From Pseudomonadota bacterium (GTDB lineage Bacteria; Pseudomonadota; Gammaproteobacteria; Steroidobacterales; Woeseiaceae): a stretch of DNA of 59,073 nucleotides. The translations under genes and the position numbers were made by a program. This document shows positions 35,009-44,223 of this stretch, one piece after another (the stretch's first letter is position 1; every line of letters starts with the position of its first letter). The notes under the pieces are model-generated. The model searched no databases. It had not been told where the DNA came from and saw only the letters and a list, made by a program, of their open reading frames with translations. Location: NCBI GenBank assembly GCA_022563195.1, contig JADFNV010000017.1, positions 1 through 59,073 on the forward strand, in the 5' to 3' direction.

Positions 35009-36370
35009 TCAGTGCAATCCGGGCGGCATCCCTCCTCCTGGCATGCTCCGCAGCATCTTTTTCATGCCACCTCGAGACATCTTTTTCATCATTTTTTCCA
35101 TTTGCATGAACTGCTTGAGCAGTCGATTGACGTCCTGAACCTGCAGCCCAGAGCCCATGGCAATCCGTTTTTTTCGCGAGCCGTTGATCGTCTTCGGAAA
35201 TCGTCGCTCGCCGGGGGTCATCGAGTTGATGATTGCCACCTGCCACCTGAGCTGTCGCTCATTCGCGCGGTCTTTGAGCGCTGCCGGATTGATGTTCCTC
35301 GCAATAGGCAGCTTTTCGAGCATGGCGCCCAGCCCGCCCATGTTCATCATTTGCTCGAGCTGGTCTCTGAGATCGGACATGTCAAAACCCTGCCCTTTCC
35401 TGATCTTCCTCGCGAGCTTTTCGGCCTTGTCCGTGCTGACCTTGTCCTCGATCTCTTCGACGAGTGTCAACACGTCGCCCATGCCGAGAATCCGCGAAGC
35501 CATTCGATCCGGGTGAAACGCTTCCAGCGCGTCGACCTTCTCGCCCACACCCAGGAAACGGATCGGCTTGCCGGTGACCTCCCGTACAGACAACGCAACA
35601 CCGCCTCTGGCATCGCCGTCTGCCTTGGTCAGCACCACGCCGGTCAGCGACAGTATGTTATTGAAAGCCGTAGCGGCATTGACGGCATCCTGGCCTGCCA
35701 TACTGTCGACCACAAACAGAGTCTCGTGGGGCTTGGCGCACGCGTGCACGGCAGCCAATTCGCGCATCATGCCGTCGTCAACGTGTAAGCGGCCTGCCGT
35801 ATCGATAATCAGTACGTCGGCGTGTGATCGCCGGGCCTCGCCGAGTGCTCTGTCGATAATAGCAACAGGCTGGTCATCGACACTGCTCTGACAATGCAGT
35901 GCACCTACCTCCGTCGCCAGCACTTGCAATTGCAATATCGCGGCCGGTCGATACACGTCGACGCTCACAAGCATCACCCGTTTCTTATCCTTGTCGATGA
36001 GCCGTTTCGCAAGTTTCGCTGCAGTCGTTGTCTTGCCGGATCCTTGCAAGCCGGCCAGCAGTATGACAACGGGCGGCTGCGCTTTGAAATCGAGGGGTGA
36101 GTGCGGCTCTCCCAGCAAGCTGACCAACTCGCCGTGAATGATCTTGATCAGCGCCTGGCCGGGTGTCAGGCTCTTACCAACCTCTTCGCCGACCGCCCGG
36201 TCACGAATACGATCAATGAAGCCCTTGACGACTGACAATGCAACGTCGGCTTCGAGTAGCGCAAGCCGAACCTGCCGCAGCGTATCCTTGATGTTGTCTT
36301 CCGTGAGCCGACCCTTGCCCGAGACACTACGTACGGCGTCGGCCAGCCTGCTGCTGAGATTATCGAACAT
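35009..36370 (-). CDS. ffh: Signal recognition particle GTPase Ffh
   Basis: 453 residues: N domain, G domain with GLQGSGKTTTAAKLA, DTAGRLHVDD and TKADGDARGG, and a methionine-rich M domain (PIARNINPAALKDRANERQLRW onwards, ending in GG/M repeats) that binds 4.5S RNA and signal sequences. Co-translational targeting to the inner membrane. Adjacent to ypjD and the corC-like gene as in E. coli. Confidence 0.98.
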   Translation of the reverse strand: MFDNLSSRLADAVRSVSGKGRLTEDNIKDTLRQVRLALLEADVALSVVKGFIDRIRDRAVGEEVGKSLTPGQALIKIIHGELVSLLGEPHSPLDFKAQPPVVILLAGLQGSGKTTTAAKLAKRLIDKDKKRVMLVSVDVYRPAAILQLQVLATEVGALHCQSSVDDQPVAIIDRALGEARRSHADVLIIDTAGRLHVDDGMMRELAAVHACAKPHETLFVVDSMAGQDAVNAATAFNNILSLTGVVLTKADGDARGGVALSVREVTGKPIRFLGVGEKVDALEAFHPDRMASRILGMGDVLTLVEEIEDKVSTDKAEKLARKIRKGQGFDMSDLRDQLEQMMNMGGLGAMLEKLPIARNINPAALKDRANERQLRWQVAIINSMTPGERRFPKTINGSRKKRIAMGSGLQVQDVNRLLKQFMQMEKMMKKMSRGGMKKMLRSMPGGGMPPGLH

Positions 36371-36551
36371 GCGGGGATTCTAGGGTAAGTTGTTTCGCAT
36401 GTGTAGGATGCTACTGTTGGAGCCCGCCGTACTAAAAGAATAGTGGATCAACCATTTGGTGAAGAGCTAACGATCGGGCCGGGCGATATCCACGATGCTG
36501 GGTGGGACTCGCCCGCATGGCGGGCTCCAACAACGGGCTCCAACAGAGGTG
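36371..36551. repeat. Inverted repeats between ffh and hydrolase gene
   Basis: A 14-bp perfect inverted repeat has arms at 36415-36428 (TGTTGGAGCCCGCC) and 36519-36532. Within the right arm a GCCCGC-ATG-GCGGGC hairpin lies at 36511-36525, sharing the 15-mer CGCCCGCATGGCGGG with 26032-26046. GGGCTCCAAC recurs at 36535-36544. The block resembles a REP-type palindromic intergenic element. No gene is present. Confidence 0.55.
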
Positions 36552-37319
36552 TCAGACCGTAAGAACGTCACCTGAGCAGAGCATCTGGATGTTTCTGTCA
36601 GGCGCAGCGCGAAGCACTTGCTCCAAAATGGTCGCCTCTTCACCCGGTTTCATGCCAGTGATCCAGATTTCGGGATTCTGGCGCAGCCTTTCGAGGTCGC
36701 GTGTCATCGTCCTCGGGCAATAGTGACCCGATGCGGTCGCGAGTTTCTCCAATTCGTCGGGAAACGACACCTCGATGACCAATATCTTGAGGTCATCACA
36801 GGCGTTTAGCACCGGCCAGAGCGTTTCGTTGCTTTTGGTATCACCACTGACGGCAAAAGAACCACCCGAATTTTTCACTGTGTAGCCGAGCGACGGCACG
36901 CTATGCCGTACATCAATCGCATAGAAGTCACGATGAGCGATGGTGATCGTGTCGCCTGGGCTGCAAACCCGATACCGTAACATCGGGTTCTCGGGAGACG
37001 GCAGTTTGGCGAAATCAGGCCAGATTACACCGTTGAAAATGTGCTCCTGGATTGCCCTGAGGGTTTCCTCGCGGGCATACACCGTGATCGGCACCTCGAA
37101 ATTCTCGTCGAAGACTCGATCGACCAACAACGGCAATCCGGCAACATGGTCAAGATGTGCGTGGGTCAGAAAGACATGACGAATCGAGTCCAGATCCTCA
37201 AGCGTCAGGTCTCCTATGCCCGTACCCGCATCGATCAGGACGTCATTATCGATGAGCATGGCCGAGGTGCGAGACCCGGCGCCAATGCCACCACTGCAAC
37301 CCAGAATTCGTATTTGCAT
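36552..37319 (-). CDS. Metallo-beta-lactamase-fold hydrolase
   Basis: 255 residues, soluble. The metal-binding motif THAHLDHVAGLP (HxHxDH) is intact, followed by a later metal His/Asp in RHSVPSLGY and SGDT, and KILVIEVSFPDE. Similar in layout to class II cyclic-nucleotide phosphodiesterases and tRNase Z-like enzymes: N-terminal GCSGGIGAGSRTSAMLID is typical of the former. Whether cAMP is the substrate is not shown by sequence. Stands alone, divergent from ypjD. Confidence 0.8.
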   Translation of the reverse strand: MQIRILGCSGGIGAGSRTSAMLIDNDVLIDAGTGIGDLTLEDLDSIRHVFLTHAHLDHVAGLPLLVDRVFDENFEVPITVYAREETLRAIQEHIFNGVIWPDFAKLPSPENPMLRYRVCSPGDTITIAHRDFYAIDVRHSVPSLGYTVKNSGGSFAVSGDTKSNETLWPVLNACDDLKILVIEVSFPDELEKLATASGHYCPRTMTRDLERLRQNPEIWITGMKPGEEATILEQVLRAAPDRNIQMLCSGDVLTV

Positions 37320-37398
37320 CGCGTTGGGGTTCTATTGAACTTCGCCATATGGGATGATTCGTTCAGCGGAACGTTAGGTTAAGCACCGGCCAGTTTCT

Positions 37399-38205
37399 GT
37401 GTCTCAATTCACAATTCTTTTGCTGTATCTGTTGGCAGCCATGGCTTTCGCCATGAATCGTCTACCACGTCATGCTATTCGCGCGCGTCAGGCGCTGATC
37501 GCTGCGACCGTATTGGCCGGCGCTGGTCTCATATTGCACGGGCAATTCCTGTATGCCGATATCAGCCAGGCCGGTGGTTTGAGCCTGTCTATTTCCAGTG
37601 CCCTGTCCTTGATTGGACTACAGCTGGCCGTAATCGGCTTGTTAGGGGCACTCGAACCCACGCTTCGTGGTATGACGGCGGGATTACTTACACTGGCGGC
37701 AATTGCAGCCATTCCGCTGGGCATGGAACCTTCTGCTGCAATCGGTTCCTCGCTGGCCTGGCAAATGCAGGCGCACATTCTGATCTCTATGTTCGCCTAT
37801 GGCTTGCTCACCGTGGGTGCCATTGTCGCTACCTTTTCCCTGGTCCAGGATCGCCGACTACGTACCGGTCGATTGACATCCGGCCACGAGTTGTTCGCAC
37901 CCGTCGAGACGACCGAGAAGTTGCTGTTTGGCGTTGCGTCTGCGGGCTTCATCGGCTTGCTGATTGCCGTTGTATCCGGTATTGCGTTTGTCGAAGACCT
38001 GTTCGCACAGCACCTGGTCCACAAGACAATATTGTCGCTAATGGCCCTGGTGCTGTTTGGGGTCCTGCTCGGTGGCAGAGTTTTTGCCGGATGGCGCGGC
38101 CGACGCGCGGTATTTCTTTACCTCTGGGGTTTTGCGACGCTCTGCCTGGCCTATTTCGGCAGTCGCTTTGTTCTGGAAGTATTACTCAATCGAAGCTGGG
38201 GCTGA
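37399..38205 (+). CDS. ypjD: CcsA-like inner-membrane protein YpjD
   Basis: 268 residues, about eight transmembrane helices. Belongs to the cytochrome c assembly (CcsA/ResC-like) family, with conserved membrane histidines in MQAHILISMFAYGLL and HLVHKTILSLMALVLFGVLLGGRVFAGWRGRRA. The gene order ffh, ypjD, corC-like is conserved with E. coli, where the function of YpjD is poorly defined. Starts with GTG. Confidence 0.88.
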   Translation: MSQFTILLLYLLAAMAFAMNRLPRHAIRARQALIAATVLAGAGLILHGQFLYADISQAGGLSLSISSALSLIGLQLAVIGLLGALEPTLRGMTAGLLTLAAIAAIPLGMEPSAAIGSSLAWQMQAHILISMFAYGLLTVGAIVATFSLVQDRRLRTGRLTSGHELFAPVETTEKLLFGVASAGFIGLLIAVVSGIAFVEDLFAQHLVHKTILSLMALVLFGVLLGGRVFAGWRGRRAVFLYLWGFATLCLAYFGSRFVLEVLLNRSWG

Positions 38206-38300
38206 GTGCCGGCCGGTCAGGCTGCGACGCGCATTCTTGACAGCGTGTGACCTTCCTGCTGAACTGAGCATGTCGTGGTAATTGAAGAGGTGCTCTTTCG

Positions 38301-39578
38301 TTGGGCGCTGATGTTCCCCTAGCAACCCTGATCGGGTTGCTTGTCACACTACTGCTGCTTTCCGCGTTTTTCTCGGGCTCGGAAACGGCGCTCATGAGCC
38401 TGAACCGTTATCAGCTTCGGCACAAGGCCCGCGAGGGCCACCGCGGCGCCAAAATTGCTGAACGTTTGTTACAACGTCCCGACCGATTGATCGGGCTCAT
38501 CCTGCTCGGAAATAACCTCGTCAACTTCTCGGCGGCAGCGCTCGTTGCCATCATCGCATTCAAGATCGGCGGACAATCTGCAGTCGCCCTGGGCACCTTG
38601 ATTCTGACGCTTGTCGTGTTGATTTTTGCCGAGGCCGCGCCAAAAACCATGGCGGCGCTGCACCCGGAACGGCTCGCGTTTCCGGCGGCACTCATTTACT
38701 ACCCGCTGTTGAAAATCACTTACCCCCTAGTCTGGTTAATCAGTGTTGCAGCCAACGGCGTTCTGTGGTTACTCGGCGTTCGCGATCGCCATGCTCACTC
38801 GCATGCGCTGACTCGCGAAGAACTGCGAACGATAGTGCACGACGCCGGTAGCCGGATTTCGAATCGCTATCGGCGCATGCTCATCAGCATACTCGACCTC
38901 GAAAGGGTCACTGTGGACGACGTCATGGTTCCGCATAATGAAATCATCGGCATTGATCTGGATGACGAGCCTGAAGAAATCGAGAGCATTATCAGTGCGA
39001 GTGAACACAGTCGCCTGCCCGTTTACCGCAACAACATCGACAAGGTCGTTGGCGTATTGCATCTTCGACGTCTTGCCAACCTCGCACAATTTTCCTTCGA
39101 AAAAGATGACCTGATCAAGTTGCTGGACGAGCCGTACTTCGTCCCTGAAGGTACGCCACTGAGCACGCAGCTCGTACAGTTTCAGCGACGACGACAACGG
39201 ATTGCAATGGTTGTCGATGAATACGGAGACATACAGGGCATCGTGACGCTGGGAGACATCCTCGAGGAAATCGTCGGGGAATTTACAACCGACCCAGCCG
39301 ACAATGGCGACGATGTTGTGCGTGAAGAAGACAACACGTTTCTGGTCAAAGCTACTGCGAACATTCGTGAGTTGAATCGCACGCAAGATTGGCAACTGCC
39401 GACCGACGGACCAAAGACGCTCAACGGTCTGATTCTCGAAATGCTCGAGACGATTCCGGATCCAGCCACGTGCCTGAATATTAATGGCTATCCGATCGAG
39501 ATAGTACAAACAGACGACTATAGAGTTCGAACAGTGCGTATTGGGCCTAGATCCGCGGAAATCGAAAGCGCCGAATAG
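38301..39578 (+). CDS. CNNM/CBS-domain transporter, CorC/YfjD family
   Basis: 425 residues from TTG (GAGGTG about 9-10 nt upstream). N-terminal CNNM domain with three or four helices (about 8-185: FFSGSETALMSLNRYQLRHKAREGHRGA, FAEAAPKTMAAL), two CBS domains (MVPHNEIIGIDLDD onwards, and MVVDEYGDIQGIVTLGDILEEIVGEF), and a C-terminal CorC/HlyC domain (LNGLILEMLETIPDPATCLNINGYPIEI). Associated with magnesium or cobalt efflux; exact ion unproven. Confidence 0.92.
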   Translation: MGADVPLATLIGLLVTLLLLSAFFSGSETALMSLNRYQLRHKAREGHRGAKIAERLLQRPDRLIGLILLGNNLVNFSAAALVAIIAFKIGGQSAVALGTLILTLVVLIFAEAAPKTMAALHPERLAFPAALIYYPLLKITYPLVWLISVAANGVLWLLGVRDRHAHSHALTREELRTIVHDAGSRISNRYRRMLISILDLERVTVDDVMVPHNEIIGIDLDDEPEEIESIISASEHSRLPVYRNNIDKVVGVLHLRRLANLAQFSFEKDDLIKLLDEPYFVPEGTPLSTQLVQFQRRRQRIAMVVDEYGDIQGIVTLGDILEEIVGEFTTDPADNGDDVVREEDNTFLVKATANIRELNRTQDWQLPTDGPKTLNGLILEMLETIPDPATCLNINGYPIEIVQTDDYRVRTVRIGPRSAEIESAE

Positions 39579-39607
39579 ATGTCCGGCAAGATGATAGTGA
39601 CTGCTTC

Positions 39608-40948
39608 CTAGAACGCTTCGTCCAGTGCCTCGCTAATTCGACGGACACCGGTTACTCGAATACCGTCAGGAATTTTCTTCGGCACATTCGAAACAGGAAC
39701 CAGAGCATGTTTGAAGCCCTGCTTCGCGGCAGCGGCGATGCGCTCGGTCCCAAACCGTACGGGCCGAATTTCTCCGGCCAAACCGACCTCACCGAAACTC
39801 ACCAGGCGCTCCCGGGTGGGACGATCACGAAAACTCGAAACAATGGCAATGAGTGCCGGCAGATCGACAGCGGTTTCAGAAATTCTCAGCCCACCAACAA
39901 CATTGACGAAAATATCTTCGACCCCAAGAGCAACATTACCGTGTCGCTGTAAAACGGCCAGCAACAGGGCCAGGCGGTTTTGGTCCACCCCGGTGGCCAG
40001 GCGCCTGGGATATGAGCTGTTGCCATCTGCGACCAATGCCTGAATCTCGACGAGTAATGCTCGACTTCCTTCCCACGCCACGGACACGATACTGCCGGGT
40101 TCAGTGATGCTTTCACGGGACAGAAATATCGCCGAAGGATTGCTGACCTCGCGAAATCCTGCCTCGGTCATGGCGAAGACACCCATTTCGCCACTTGCAC
40201 CGAATCGGTTCTTGACTGAACGAATCAATGTATATCGGCTAGCCGGGTCATTCTCGAAATACAACACGGTATCCACCATGTGCTCAACGGCTCGCGGCCC
40301 GGCAATCGTCCCTTCCTTTGTCACGTGACCGATGATGAAAACCGATACGTCTGTTTGCTTGGCAAATTGCACAATGCGACTGACACATTCGCGTAATTGC
40401 GCGACTGATCCAGGCGCCGATGGCGACTCCGTACTGTTCATTGCCTGAATTGAATCGATGACCAGAACTCGGGCCGCGCAAGCCAACGCCTGTTCAAGCA
40501 CGTTCTCGATTGACGTGTCGGCAAGCAGTTGCATATCGGCAGCAGCCAAACCTAAGCGCTGCGATCGTTGTCCGACCTGACGCAGCGATTCCTCGCCGGT
40601 CGCGTACATGACCTGCAATTCGGCACCGAGGTTTGCTGATACCTGTTGCAACAACGTTGACTTGCCGACACCAGGATCGCCGCCCAGAAGTACCACCGCG
40701 CCTGGGACCAGCCCGCCGCCCAGGACTCTGTCAAATTCGGCAAAACCCGTCGAATTTCGATGTGAGAGGTCATCCGGGAGCGAATCGAGTCTCGAAGCAG
40801 ACATCGCTGTCCGGCGCATTATGCGAGACGGCGTGATCGCTTTTGCGGTCAAGGTGTTCCAGGTCGAACAATCCGGACATTGCCCCGCCCATTTTACGCT
40901 GTGCGCACCGCATTCGCTGCAAACGTAAGCTGTCTTTGTTTTGGCCAT
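39608..40948 (-). CDS. radA: DNA repair protein RadA
   Basis: 446 residues. N-terminal zinc finger CSECGAHSVKWAGQCPDC, RecA-like ATPase with Walker A GGDPGVGKST, the RadA-specific KNRFG motif (SVKNRFGASGE), and a C-terminal Lon-protease-like domain ending near the stop. Drives branch migration and processing of recombination intermediates. Divergent from the kinase gene; a 208-bp gap between them must hold both promoters. Confidence 0.97.
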   Translation of the reverse strand: MAKTKTAYVCSECGAHSVKWAGQCPDCSTWNTLTAKAITPSRIMRRTAMSASRLDSLPDDLSHRNSTGFAEFDRVLGGGLVPGAVVLLGGDPGVGKSTLLQQVSANLGAELQVMYATGEESLRQVGQRSQRLGLAAADMQLLADTSIENVLEQALACAARVLVIDSIQAMNSTESPSAPGSVAQLRECVSRIVQFAKQTDVSVFIIGHVTKEGTIAGPRAVEHMVDTVLYFENDPASRYTLIRSVKNRFGASGEMGVFAMTEAGFREVSNPSAIFLSRESITEPGSIVSVAWEGSRALLVEIQALVADGNSSYPRRLATGVDQNRLALLLAVLQRHGNVALGVEDIFVNVVGGLRISETAVDLPALIAIVSSFRDRPTRERLVSFGEVGLAGEIRPVRFGTERIAAAAKQGFKHALVPVSNVPKKIPDGIRVTGVRRISEALDEAF

Positions 40949-41156
40949 TCTTTAAGAGATTGTTTTATATAATTTTTCTGACAAGGGCAAATTTTGACAG
41001 GAGGCAAAACATCGACCTGCGTCACATTGCGCGGTTTCTGCGATACCAATGATAGCACCGGATTCAGGAGTCTTATTACATAAAAATGCCAACCCTATCT
41101 CATTAAGGATGCTTGCCTTTTTCTATACTTCTGGGCTTGAAACAGGAATTTGATCG

Positions 41157-43247
41157 TTGAAACCGGGCCAAAAACAAAAGCGTAACCGCCTGATCGCTCT
41201 GAGTTTTGTAAGCGTTTTGCTGGTTCTCGTTTACGGTCCACTGGCGCAGTGGTTCGTGGCGTCCGATCGTGTGCTGTATGACGTGCTGGCCTCGCGCCTG
41301 CCCAACCAGCCACTCGACAATGCCCTGATCATTAGCCTGGACCCTTCGCGGACGGATGCGGACAAAATGCTTTCGCGATATGGCCAGATCGTGGCGATAC
41401 TCAAACAGAGCAACGTTAAGCGCATCATCCTGACACAACCGCCCGATATAGCTGACAACGAAAACCTGCCTGGCTGGGCGGCTGCCCTGAATGCGGGTGT
41501 ACCTGTCTATGCACCGACTCGACATCGTTTCGGCGACCTCGCGACTCGCGACGGATTTGTGGATATCCGCCCTGATAGTGACGGCGTGTTGCGCCGAGCG
41601 GCACTCTGGCAGCTCAATGACGGCGTCATGTCGCCATCGTTACCGCTGGCAATCGCATTCGACAATGCCAACACGGCATTAAGTCACCGCATGTCGAGCA
41701 CTGAAGACGCGATCTTCACGTCGAATTATGCATCGCTGCGGCGCATTGACGTAAACGAGCTGTTTCACGACGACTTCGACCGCAACACACTTGCCGGTGC
41801 GACTGTCTTCGTTGACTCGGATCCTGCCCTGGTCGGCGCGACAGCCTTGCTTCCATCGGGACAGTTCGTAACCGCGTCCGAAATCGTTTCGACCTTGCTC
41901 GCCGCCGTAGAGCAGAACCGCAGCATCATTGCGCCGTCCTGGGTATCAGCAATGGAGTGGCTTGCACCCATGTTGCTTGCCATTTTCGCCGTACTGTTCA
42001 TGCCGGATCGATCCCGCAAGGATATTGCCGTGTTGGCTGGATGCGCCATAGTCTTGCTGCTGCTGATTGAGGCCCTGCTGTTGTATGTACTACACATACG
42101 CATGGATCTCGGCCGACCTATACTGATTTTCGTCGGTGTCACAATTCTCAGCATCTGGCTCGTCGGCGACGAGACGGAGGAGGTCAAGAACGCATTCAAA
42201 CGCGGCTCGGATTTTCTCGCGGCGGGTCGTCTTGAACCTGCATTTGCAGAATTTCGCCATTGCTCGCCGACCGAGTCTGTCGCAACGATCATGTACAAGT
42301 TGTCACTTGCCTTTGAAGGCCAGGCAAAACCAGAGCGCGCCGAAGCGGTGCTCGAGTGGATGAAACGTACACAAGGCGTACCTGCGACCAATATCCTGGG
42401 TAAGCAAAAGTCCGGCGGCACGCCCAGGCGACTCGGAAGGTACGTCATTGAGAAGCGTATTGGTAAGGGCGCGATGGGCGCCGTCTATCTTGCTCAGGAC
42501 CCGCGCATCAACCGGCCTGTTGCCTTGAAAGTCATTGCGATCGAGAAGGAATTCGAAGATGAGGAGCTCAAGGAAGCCAGACTGAGATTCTACCGCGAGG
42601 CCGAATCGGCCGGACGCCTCACGCACCCAAATATCATTACCGTATTCGATGCCGGCGAGGACAAGGGTCTTGCCTACATCGCGATGGAGTACGTGCCCGG
42701 AATTCCACTGAAAAAATTCACGGATCCCAAGCGATTGCTCGCGCCTAAACGCGCGCTGGAGCTCTGCGCAGCAACGGCTGAAGCACTCGACTACGCCCAT
42801 AATCAGGGCGTCATTCACCGGGACATCAAGCCTGCCAATCTCATGTACAACCCTAAAGAAGGCTCACTCAAGATTACCGATTTTGGCGTGGCGCGTCTGA
42901 CTGACAACAACAGTACCAAAACAGGTATTGTACTGGGCACGCCCATGTACATGTCGCCCGAGCAACTCGGTGCAGAAGAGCTCAATGGCCACTCGGACTT
43001 GTTTTCTCTAGGTGTTACCCTGTACGAGCTTCTGGCGGGAGAAGTACCGTTTCAGGCGACGAACATCGCAGTACTGATGACCAAAATTACGACAGAAATC
43101 GCTGCCCCTATTGCAAAACGACGTGCCGGCATACCGCCGAGCGTAGATGCCGTATTGGCGAAGGCAATGGCCAAACGACCTAAAGACCGCTTTTCCTGTG
43201 GCACCGAAATGGCAATCGCACTGCGTAATTGCGCCAGATATTCCTAG
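41157..43247 (+). CDS. CHASE2-domain transmembrane Ser/Thr protein kinase
   Basis: 696 residues from TTG. One N-terminal helix (about 12-32), an extracytoplasmic CHASE2 sensor region (about 35-255, with IILTQPPDIADNE and FVDIRPDSDGVLRRAA), three further helices (about 262-340), a linker, then a Hanks-type kinase from about 424. Kinase motifs are complete: GKGAMGAVY, ALKVI, HRDIKPANLMYN, DFGVARL, GTPMYMSPEQL. The sensor is outside and the kinase inside. It leads a plus-strand set with a PP2C phosphatase and an FHA protein. Confidence 0.93.
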   Translation: MKPGQKQKRNRLIALSFVSVLLVLVYGPLAQWFVASDRVLYDVLASRLPNQPLDNALIISLDPSRTDADKMLSRYGQIVAILKQSNVKRIILTQPPDIADNENLPGWAAALNAGVPVYAPTRHRFGDLATRDGFVDIRPDSDGVLRRAALWQLNDGVMSPSLPLAIAFDNANTALSHRMSSTEDAIFTSNYASLRRIDVNELFHDDFDRNTLAGATVFVDSDPALVGATALLPSGQFVTASEIVSTLLAAVEQNRSIIAPSWVSAMEWLAPMLLAIFAVLFMPDRSRKDIAVLAGCAIVLLLLIEALLLYVLHIRMDLGRPILIFVGVTILSIWLVGDETEEVKNAFKRGSDFLAAGRLEPAFAEFRHCSPTESVATIMYKLSLAFEGQAKPERAEAVLEWMKRTQGVPATNILGKQKSGGTPRRLGRYVIEKRIGKGAMGAVYLAQDPRINRPVALKVIAIEKEFEDEELKEARLRFYREAESAGRLTHPNIITVFDAGEDKGLAYIAMEYVPGIPLKKFTDPKRLLAPKRALELCAATAEALDYAHNQGVIHRDIKPANLMYNPKEGSLKITDFGVARLTDNNSTKTGIVLGTPMYMSPEQLGAEELNGHSDLFSLGVTLYELLAGEVPFQATNIAVLMTKITTEIAAPIAKRRAGIPPSVDAVLAKAMAKRPKDRFSCGTEMAIALRNCARYS

Positions 43248-43276
43248 AACGAATCAATGAGACTGAAACTGAATCG

Positions 43277-44104
43277 ATGAACTTGCATGGAAAAATAGAC
43301 TTCACTGAGATAACGGATGTAGGTCGTGTTCGTGAGCACAATGAAGACGCGATAGGCTCGGATCCCGACATTGGTCTGATGGTTCTGGCCGATGGTATGG
43401 GCGGCTATAACGCTGGCGAGGTTGCCAGTGGCATCGCCGTGCGCATCGTGTCCGAACTGGCAACCGAAGGTGCCGACCGGGAGAACCGCGACGATATCGA
43501 CCCGCACAGTGGCCTGATGCGCCAGTCCATCGTGTTGCGCGACGCAGTCTATCGAGCCAACAAAATCATTTTCCAGGCCGCACAGAGTCAAAACGACTGC
43601 GAGGGAATGGGCACCACGATCGTCGCCTGCATGTTCTACGACAATAAGGTATCCATTGCCCATGTTGGCGACTCGCGGGCATACCGTCTGCGCGGTGGAG
43701 AATTCGAGCAAATGACCCTCGACCATTCGCTGTTGCAAGAGCTTGTCGATCGCGGTTTCTACTCTCCCGAGGAGGCGCAGCGTTCCACCAACCGCAACTA
43801 CGTAACCCGGGCGCTTGGTGTTGAGTCCTCGGTCGAAGTGGAGGTTCACGAGTACGCAGTGCTTCCTGACGACGTCTACCTGCTGTGTTCCGATGGCCTG
43901 CCGGACATGGTTGAAGATGAGGATATTCACTTAACTATCAGCACTTTTAATGCTAGTCTGGATGTGGTTGGTAAGCAGTTGATTGAATTGGCAAATGACC
44001 ACGGCGGGCGCGATAACGTTTCGGTGATGCTGGCTCAGGTCATCGAGCCATTCGCGGCAAAGAAAGGCCTGCTGGTCAGGCTTGCCAACTTGTTCCGATC
44101 ATAA
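43277..44104 (+). CDS. PP2C-family Ser/Thr protein phosphatase
   Basis: 275 residues from the ATG at 43277; the frame extends to 43229 but would overlap the kinase. All PP2C motifs are present: RVREHNEDAIGSDPDIGLMVLADGMGG, GMGTTIVACMF, VGDSRAYRLR, LDHSLLQELVDRG, LLCSDGLPDMVEDEDI, RDNVSVMLAQV. Predicted manganese/magnesium-dependent and cytoplasmic. Expected to reverse phosphorylation by the kinase encoded 29 bp upstream. Confidence 0.94.
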   Translation: MNLHGKIDFTEITDVGRVREHNEDAIGSDPDIGLMVLADGMGGYNAGEVASGIAVRIVSELATEGADRENRDDIDPHSGLMRQSIVLRDAVYRANKIIFQAAQSQNDCEGMGTTIVACMFYDNKVSIAHVGDSRAYRLRGGEFEQMTLDHSLLQELVDRGFYSPEEAQRSTNRNYVTRALGVESSVEVEVHEYAVLPDDVYLLCSDGLPDMVEDEDIHLTISTFNASLDVVGKQLIELANDHGGRDNVSVMLAQVIEPFAAKKGLLVRLANLFRS

Positions 44105-44223
44105 TGGTGCAGGGGTGTCAGGAAATTGCTGGATGTTGGAGCGATGCGACTGCCGCGCAGTCGCCCCAGTTCTCTTGACATATGACTCCCTGTTTGGACT
44201 AGGCCTCTTGTGAGAACAGTAAC

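Noticed and set aside
35012..35788. 258-codon plus-strand frame opposite ffh
   Set aside because: Entirely antisense to the M and G domain codons of ffh; long opposite frames are expected from its codon usage.
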